Positions 59,701 through 64,000 of a stretch of 64,000 nt of DNA are shown here, piece by piece; position 1 is the first letter of the stretch; each line of letters begins with the position of its first letter. The notes under the pieces were generated by a model. The model worked only from the letters and a program-made list of their open reading frames with translations, made no database searches and was not told the origin of the DNA. Both the position numbers and the translations under genes were made by a program. Source of the DNA: Candidatus Thiodiazotropha endolucinida (GTDB lineage: Bacteria > Pseudomonadota > Gammaproteobacteria > Chromatiales > Chromatiaceae); contig NZ_MARB01000015.1 in the NCBI RefSeq assembly GCF_001715975.1, positions 1 to 64,000 on the forward strand, given 5' to 3'.

Positions 59701-60591
59701 AGTCTTCAATCATCCCCTCAATATCTTGCCAGTGGTCGTGTCGAGGGCCATCTGCTGAATCAATTCGCCATGGATGAACACCGGGGTGCGTTGCGCCTGG
59801 TGACATCAGAGCGGAACTGGTGGTCACGGGAAACTAACAATCGGCTTTATGTGTTGGCCCAATCGGGAAAGCAACTGGCAGAGCGTGCCTATCTGGATGG
59901 TCTCGGCAAACCCGGTGAAGAGGTCTATGCGGTGCGCTTCGATGAGGAGAAGGGTTATGTGGTGACCTTCCAACAGATCGATCCCCTGATTACCCTGGAT
60001 CTCAGCGACAACAGAAATCCGCTGGTTGCAGGTGAACTGGAGGTACCGGGATTCTCCACCTACCTGCACCCCATCGAGGGGGATATGATCCTTGCCGTCG
60101 GCCGTGAAGGCAGTAGTATCAAACTCAGCCTGTTCGATATCAGTGATTTCGCCCAGCCTGCGTTGCTATATGACCATCTTATAGGTTCAAGTAGTTACAC
60201 AGAAGCCGCCTACAACCATCACGCCTTCACCTGGTTCGAGCAGGAGAAGATGTTGGCGATCCCGATAACGGCATGGGGCAACGCCTTAACCAGCACTACC
60301 TTTGGTTACAACGACATATTCAACGGGCTTGAACTGTTCAGAGTCACTGCGCAAGCGGGTATCCAACCCTATGCCGCCATCGACCACGACATCTTCTACA
60401 AGGATCCAAACAGCACGAACTTTTACTACCCTGAAAGTGTGCGCAGGAGTTTCTTTGTCGCCGATGATGCGATGAACAGTTACATCTATTCCATCAGCGG
60501 CCGGGGATTACTGGTCAACGACCTCGCCTCGCCGGACACCAACCTGGCAGAGGTCGAACTGCCGAGTGACAATAACGATTATCTTTATTAG
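56752..60591 (+). CDS. Lipoprotein with two tandem beta-propeller units
   Basis: The 1279-residue protein begins with a lipoprotein signal peptide (lipobox LFSGC, Cys24). Residues about 46-660 and 666-1279 are two copies of one beta-propeller unit (DUF/Beta_propel type). Both contain FD-x-CDE-x-KS, GTNNQVAGVDE, YLLSGxNLxIxQTWPA, ICGCDA-x-YRPEI, HLLNQFAMDE, VPGFSTYLHPIEGD, YNHHAFTWFEQE and IDHDIFY. Copy 2 lacks its own signal and follows after a few linker residues. Both end with SVRRSFFV-type and YIYSISxRG-LVNDLASP. The cell-surface role is unknown. GGAG precedes the ATG; TTG 56749 is an alternative. Confidence 0.9.
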   Translation: MSKPIRCSISAILLSTLLSLFSGCNSSDSGETIATSVETDVALKQFDHCDELKSYLISTSEQQSALSAYVQNSSVLPQDDFSSSPETTADSGSGQPAINRVSGTNNQVAGVDEADFVKTSGDYTYLLSGGNLMILQTWPADQSQEISRTEIDGSPRALFLNDDIVWVVSDLSYQSYPQFEESLAADIAPRTNQTTKVTLLQVTDPAQPVLIRETVLESSYVDARMIGQQVYLIVTAQLDLSPVLEDPDNVEIDELLPSLADNTAPSANSDPTTSVICGCDAVYRPEIANGTGTMTILGFDLANPLATISSQTILGNSGLVYASQENLYIASVEDQNWLWLPVMEGEEDPTPSTTIHKFTLQSNPQYVASGSVDGHLLNQFAMDEYQGTLRLVTTEQAWWSDADPENRLYVLEQSGDQLIQRAAIDGLGKPGESIFAARFDEDKGYLVTFEQIDPLITLDLSDTGNPLVAGELEVPGFSTYLHPIEGDLILAIGQDTDTNGIKLSLFDISDLAQPVLLNEHLIGAGSYSEAAYNHHAFTWFEQEQMLAIPVTHWNSSALEAIFDVDDIFNGLELFKVTAQQGIEPYAAIDHDIFYRNQNNSRWLYPEGIRRSFFVSDEAMNSYIYSISERGFLVNDLASPATNLAEIELPTESDNVYLFNEAQLARFDSCDEVKSFLVDTNRQQNDLLSYVGASSGGDFSSAPISGPAPLPDFDSGQSESQPSVNSVTGTNNQVAGVDEPDFIKTTGNHTYLLSGSNLVIMQTWPAAESQELSRTQIDGNPRAMFLYEDIVWVVSDLTQSNYPQFAESLTADFAPRIHRMTKVSLFRISDPQQPSLIRETVFESSYVDARRIGQHVYLIVSALIDLNPALDDPINVEIDELLPIQSDNTAPGTETQPDTSSICGCDAIYRPEIPNGTGTLTILNFDLANPLAVTSSQTILGNTGLVYASRDNLYIASVEDNFWTWLPVMLGGADLTVTTTIHKFSLQSSPQYLASGRVEGHLLNQFAMDEHRGALRLVTSERNWWSRETNNRLYVLAQSGKQLAERAYLDGLGKPGEEVYAVRFDEEKGYVVTFQQIDPLITLDLSDNRNPLVAGELEVPGFSTYLHPIEGDMILAVGREGSSIKLSLFDISDFAQPALLYDHLIGSSSYTEAAYNHHAFTWFEQEKMLAIPITAWGNALTSTTFGYNDIFNGLELFRVTAQAGIQPYAAIDHDIFYKDPNSTNFYYPESVRRSFFVADDAMNSYIYSISGRGLLVNDLASPDTNLAEVELPSDNNDYLY

Positions 60592-61004
60592 CGCCACCTA
60601 AGGCATCTATTTTTTACGTTAGTGTCACTTACCCTGGCGATGGGTCTGACACTGTCGGTCATTTACATGATGGCACATAACACAATTGCGTTTATTCGCG
60701 TTCATTTGCGGACTTAAAAAATCATTCGCGAGTATTTGCGGCTGTTTTTTTAGCCGTTTGGTACTCACTTGAGCTGGGGAGAGCCTTGACAAGGCACCTT
60801 CATGCCATATGGCGCACTGTTACGTGATATGCCCCACACCTCCACTTATCACAATCTATTAATTACATATAATTCAGTAGCTTAACGATTGGTCCGCTAA
60901 TTGCATTTGTATCAGGGATCTCTGTCCAAGGACGCACTATTTTTCCCCAGGTAAAAGGCACATTGAGGTGAACCTATGCCTGATTGATTCGGATATGAAG
61001 TTGT
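60592..61004. other. Intergenic region before the TonB receptor
   Basis: This 413-bp gap has no gene. It contains two related repeats, ATTCGCGTTCATTTGCGG (60694) and ATTCGCGAGTATTTGCGG (60724), 30 bp apart, which resemble the arm at 39440-39468. The promoter of the receptor operon should lie near 60840-60990; no Fur box or cobalamin/other riboswitch was recognised. Confidence 0.4.
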
Positions 61005-63179
61005 ATGAAACGCCTGCCACGAAACAATAATCTCAAATACCCCGTTATTATCTCTCTCACCCTTTTTCATCTCAGCATATCTGCCGCTGACGAGACTGTA
61101 GTTGCAGAACCAGATACCGTTGAAGAATATGACATCATCAGTGTCACCGCCTCCCGTGTCGAACGACGCACCCAGGATGTTGCCGGTTCCATTGACGTGA
61201 TCGATGCCGAACGCATCGAAAGCGAAAAGATGTTCAATATCAAGGACGCCATCCAGGGCAGTCCCGGGGTTCTGATCAACTCTAAGAATTCTGCCTATGA
61301 CAGCCGTCTTATCATCCGCGGTGCCGGGCAGAAGGCCAATTACGGCGTTCGGGAGATCATGGTCATCCGTGATGGCGTACCGATGACCGACCCGGACAGC
61401 TTCTCCCGTTTCGACTTTATCGACACCCAGGATATCGAGCGCATCGAGATCACCAAAGGCCCCGGATCACTATTCGGCGCCGGCTCCTCCGGCGGCACCA
61501 TTCAGATCATTTCCAAGTCGGTGTTCGATACCGACAGTAACCGTATCAAACTGGGTGTCGGTGATTTCGGTCAAGGCAATCTGCATGGCCGTCTTGCCGG
61601 CGATATCGATGACAGCAATGCCTACTCGCTCACCGCCTCTTACCGGAAGAGTGATAACGACTGGCGGGAATGGAATGAATTCGAGTCCAAGCAGCTCGCA
61701 TTCAAGCATGGTTATCTGCTGGATAACGGCGCCACCCTGGAATCCGAGCTGAGTTATCACGAAGCGGATCTGCAGATCCCGGGATCTATGGATGAGTACG
61801 AATTCGAAAGCTACCTGGAAAGCGGAGAGCAAAAGGACACCACCAGCAGTCCCTGGCAGCACAGCGGTCGCTACTCGACCATCTGGTTTTTCAATTCCCG
61901 CTATGAACAGGAGATGGGCGACCTGACCCTGAAACCCCGTATCTACGCCAACCGCTGGGACCATTACCATCCGGTCACCGGCGCAATCAACGATAATCCT
62001 GGCACACTCGTGCTCGGCACAGACCTCGAGATGGCCTACAAGCACCAGCTCTGGGGTCCCAGCACATTGGTTGCGGGTGTGACCGCCCGGCGCGATGACA
62101 CCGAAGGCGCGAAAAAATTCACCTATGCGGATGTTGAAACCAGCCCGCCGCCCCCCTGGAACCCGATGGGGCCTGAAACCATCCTGCATACCAATTCCGA
62201 TGAAGCCGGCGAATTGCTCGAGGAGGAGGATGCAACTAATACATTGTACGGTTTCTTTATCCAGGAGACCCTGCATCCGAATCGACGCACCACCCTCGAC
62301 ATCGGCTTTCGTTACGACCGCAACCACTTCGATATCGACAATACCGCCTATGGCGAATACAGCTGGGGCGCCGGAAGTTATACCTTCTTCGACACCCCGG
62401 AGAGCACCAATACAGATAAGACCTTCAACCTCTTCTCACCCAAGCTGGGTCTGACCTATGAACTCAGCAACTTGTTGAATCTCTACACTGTCATCGCCCA
62501 GTCGGGACAGGTCCCATCGGAGTCGGAGATTCAGAGCAACCCAAAACTCGATGCCGCCACCGCACGCAATGTGGAGATCGGTTTGAAGGGGCGAGCTCAA
62601 GCATGGTCCTTCGATCTCGCCCTCTATCGCACCACCGTCAGTGATGAGATCGTTTCGGTACTGAATGAGGATCTGACCACAGAGTTTCAAAATGCCGGCG
62701 AGACGTTGAAGAAGGGATTGGAGTTGAGCGGGCGCTACGATCTCAACCGCCATTTCTGGCTGGAAGGCAGTTTTGCTTACAGCGACTACAGCTTCACTGA
62801 CTTTGAGGAGTTGGTGCGTACAGGCCGAAACCAAACACCGGTCGATCGCTCCGGCAATCAGCTTCCATTCATACCCAGGCAACAATACGGCCTCGGCATG
62901 GGCTACAGTCACCCGGCAGGTTTCAAAGCGATATTGCGCAGCAACAGCTGGGGCAGCTACTACGTCGACAACGCCAATACGGAAAAGTATGGCGGCTATG
63001 ATTTTGTCACGAACCTGCTGCTGAGTTATCAAACCGGTCCTCACACGCTCTCGCTGAATGTGGAAAACCTGTTCGACAAACTCTACGCCCTTGAAGTCAA
63101 GAAGAGCACCAGCGGCGATAAGACCTTCTCGGCTGCCTCACCGCGCAGCGCCATGCTGAGTTACACCTATAACTTTTAA
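61005..63179 (+). CDS. TonB-dependent outer-membrane receptor
   Basis: The 724-residue precursor has a signal peptide (KYPVIISLTLFHLSISA), a TonB-box-like and plug domain (DIISVTASRVERRTQDVAGS, MFNIKDAIQGSPGVLI, SRLIIRGAG, IERIEITKGPGSLFGAGSSGGTI), and a 22-strand-type barrel that ends in the usual aromatic residue (SYTYNF). The ligand is unknown; the barrel is short and acidic. It is the first gene of an operon with the next two, 12 bp and overlap spacing, so they probably handle one substrate. Confidence 0.93.
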   Translation: MKRLPRNNNLKYPVIISLTLFHLSISAADETVVAEPDTVEEYDIISVTASRVERRTQDVAGSIDVIDAERIESEKMFNIKDAIQGSPGVLINSKNSAYDSRLIIRGAGQKANYGVREIMVIRDGVPMTDPDSFSRFDFIDTQDIERIEITKGPGSLFGAGSSGGTIQIISKSVFDTDSNRIKLGVGDFGQGNLHGRLAGDIDDSNAYSLTASYRKSDNDWREWNEFESKQLAFKHGYLLDNGATLESELSYHEADLQIPGSMDEYEFESYLESGEQKDTTSSPWQHSGRYSTIWFFNSRYEQEMGDLTLKPRIYANRWDHYHPVTGAINDNPGTLVLGTDLEMAYKHQLWGPSTLVAGVTARRDDTEGAKKFTYADVETSPPPPWNPMGPETILHTNSDEAGELLEEEDATNTLYGFFIQETLHPNRRTTLDIGFRYDRNHFDIDNTAYGEYSWGAGSYTFFDTPESTNTDKTFNLFSPKLGLTYELSNLLNLYTVIAQSGQVPSESEIQSNPKLDAATARNVEIGLKGRAQAWSFDLALYRTTVSDEIVSVLNEDLTTEFQNAGETLKKGLELSGRYDLNRHFWLEGSFAYSDYSFTDFEELVRTGRNQTPVDRSGNQLPFIPRQQYGLGMGYSHPAGFKAILRSNSWGSYYVDNANTEKYGGYDFVTNLLLSYQTGPHTLSLNVENLFDKLYALEVKKSTSGDKTFSAASPRSAMLSYTYNF

Positions 63180-63191
63180 GGAAAGCATCCC

Positions 63192-63983
63192 ATGCATCAA
63201 CTGTTAGGTGTTGTTATCCCTGCCTGTATGCTCTCTCTCGCCGGTGTTGCAATCGGTGCGGAGGGCGGGGACGCAACCAAGCCCCCTCAACCCGCCCATG
63301 ATCACCGCGGCGAAAAGCGAATTGTCCTGGAGAATGGTGATGGCGCCATCATCACTCTCTGGAAACCGGATCTCTCTACCCAACAACTCACCCCCGATCA
63401 CAATGTTGTCACGATACCGATGACCGGTATCGACAACTACCACGCCATCGTGGCGGAAAAGGATTGGGGTGATCACAAAGAGGCAGTGATACGTTACGAG
63501 TACAGGTTCGGACGCCCCAGCAAACAGAGCCCCTCCCAACTGGTGGCGAAACAAAAGACCGAGTTTGAGATAGTACCCGATCCGATTCCACGGGAGCACT
63601 ATCGCTATCACTCATTACAGAGCTGGAATTATTTGGTGCGTTTCAACGGCAGACCGGTCAACGACCTCGAGGTCGTACTGAATACCGCCAACGGCACGCA
63701 GCTATCATCGACTACCGATTCCCACGGTCGGGTCTCTTTTCAGATCCCCGACGACTTCCCCGGCATGATTGAAGGAGAACGGGATAAGAGGCTTGGCCAG
63801 TTCACTGTCAGCAGCGAATACCTTGAAGGAAATAGGCGCTACACCACTCAACTCAACGCCGACTATCGTGTCAACCCCGCTCATTGGCAATCAACCCGTT
63901 TGGGTCTATTGGTGGTCGGCATCGGATTTATCGCCGGCGGCTTCCTTGGCCGAGTTAAAAGAAGCGGAGGAATGGTGCAATGA
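63192..63983 (+). CDS. Exported protein with C-terminal membrane anchor, receptor operon
   Basis: The 263-residue precursor has a signal peptide (VVIPACMLSLAGVAIGA), a histidine-containing start of the mature part (KPPQPAHDHRG), a beta-rich middle, a carboxypeptidase-regulatory-like or DUF4198-like region (YLVRFNGRPVNDLEVVLNTANGTQL), and a C-terminal helix (LGLLVVGIGFIAGGFLG). Such proteins are often found beside metal-uptake genes. The start is 12 bp after the receptor stop, and the stop overlaps the next ATG. Confidence 0.8.
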   Translation: MHQLLGVVIPACMLSLAGVAIGAEGGDATKPPQPAHDHRGEKRIVLENGDGAIITLWKPDLSTQQLTPDHNVVTIPMTGIDNYHAIVAEKDWGDHKEAVIRYEYRFGRPSKQSPSQLVAKQKTEFEIVPDPIPREHYRYHSLQSWNYLVRFNGRPVNDLEVVLNTANGTQLSSTTDSHGRVSFQIPDDFPGMIEGERDKRLGQFTVSSEYLEGNRRYTTQLNADYRVNPAHWQSTRLGLLVVGIGFIAGGFLGRVKRSGGMVQ

Positions 63984-64000
63984 ACAATCCAATCAACCTT
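63980..64000 (+). CDS. Start of a further gene of the receptor operon, cut by the window
   Basis: ATG at 63980 overlaps the previous stop as ATGA and opens a frame reading MNNPINL to the end of the window. A GGAGG sequence 8-10 bases upstream supports initiation. The product cannot be identified from seven residues. Confidence 0.6.

Noticed and set aside
60694-60741. Two similar 18-bp units 30 bp apart, considered as a short CRISPR array
   Set aside because: Only two units, imperfect, with no cas genes nearby; they match a dispersed palindromic repeat instead.
61470-62327. A 285-codon minus-strand frame inside the TonB receptor gene
   Set aside because: It is a codon-bias shadow of the receptor; no ribosome-binding site or domain was seen.

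Overview
The window looks like chromosomal DNA of a free-living or symbiotic gammaproteobacterium of the Chromatiales / sulfur-oxidiser type. This rests on gene order and family content, not on a marker gene: the block purA-hisZ-DUF2065-hflC-hflK-hflX-hfq-miaA-mutL-amiB-tsaE-nnr is a gammaproteobacterial arrangement, and cmoAB, hemF, gshA, an ETHE1-type persulfide dioxygenase and metZ fit the same background. Species cannot be named from the sequence. No rRNA, tRNA, CRISPR array or prophage was seen.

Layout. 1-4096 is a patchy accessory stretch: the 3' end of a group II intron, a long hairpin, a MITE-like element, two tiny candidate ORFs and katG. 4097-10189 carries YjbQ, a small membrane protein, ChrA, a GNAT acetyltransferase, the tRNA-modifying pair cmoA/cmoB and an Atg22/UMF1-type transporter. 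10196-13383 is a PAS sensor kinase and FixJ-type regulator pair, followed by a PilZ protein and an RDD protein. 14901-28161 is the conserved housekeeping block, all on the minus strand. 28607-33073 holds queG, orn, a Ste24-like M48 protease, a small c-type cytochrome and rsgA. 33117-36026 is a PhoPQ-like module (glycine-zipper lipoprotein-like protein, PepSY protein, regulator, kinase). 36207-46261 has hemF, a persulfide dioxygenase with a TPR protein, metZ with a methyltransferase, gshA, prc and a Nudix hydrolase, which together give heme and thiol/sulfur metabolism. 46409-50711 is lexA divergent from a helicase-exonuclease pair resembling Bacillus MrfA/MrfB (YprA/YprB). 50728-56695 holds a cNMP-binding/acyltransferase gene split by an amber codon, an AXE1-type esterase, a YcgR-like PilZ protein and the N-degron transferases aat and bpt. 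56752-64000 has a large lipoprotein made of two tandem beta-propeller units and the start of a TonB-receptor operon.

The most interesting item is the lexA / mrfAB-like divergon. Its 91-bp control region holds four GTTCTC half-sites in exact dyad symmetry around 47044. The LexA there has a canonical cleavage/catalytic core but a recognition helix unlike that of E. coli. This suggests an SOS-controlled, MrfAB-type DNA-damage repair operon with its own operator type. Other notable points are the amber-interrupted fusion gene, the duplicated propeller lipoprotein, and a palindrome centred on GTTAAC that overlaps TAG stop codons at gene ends.
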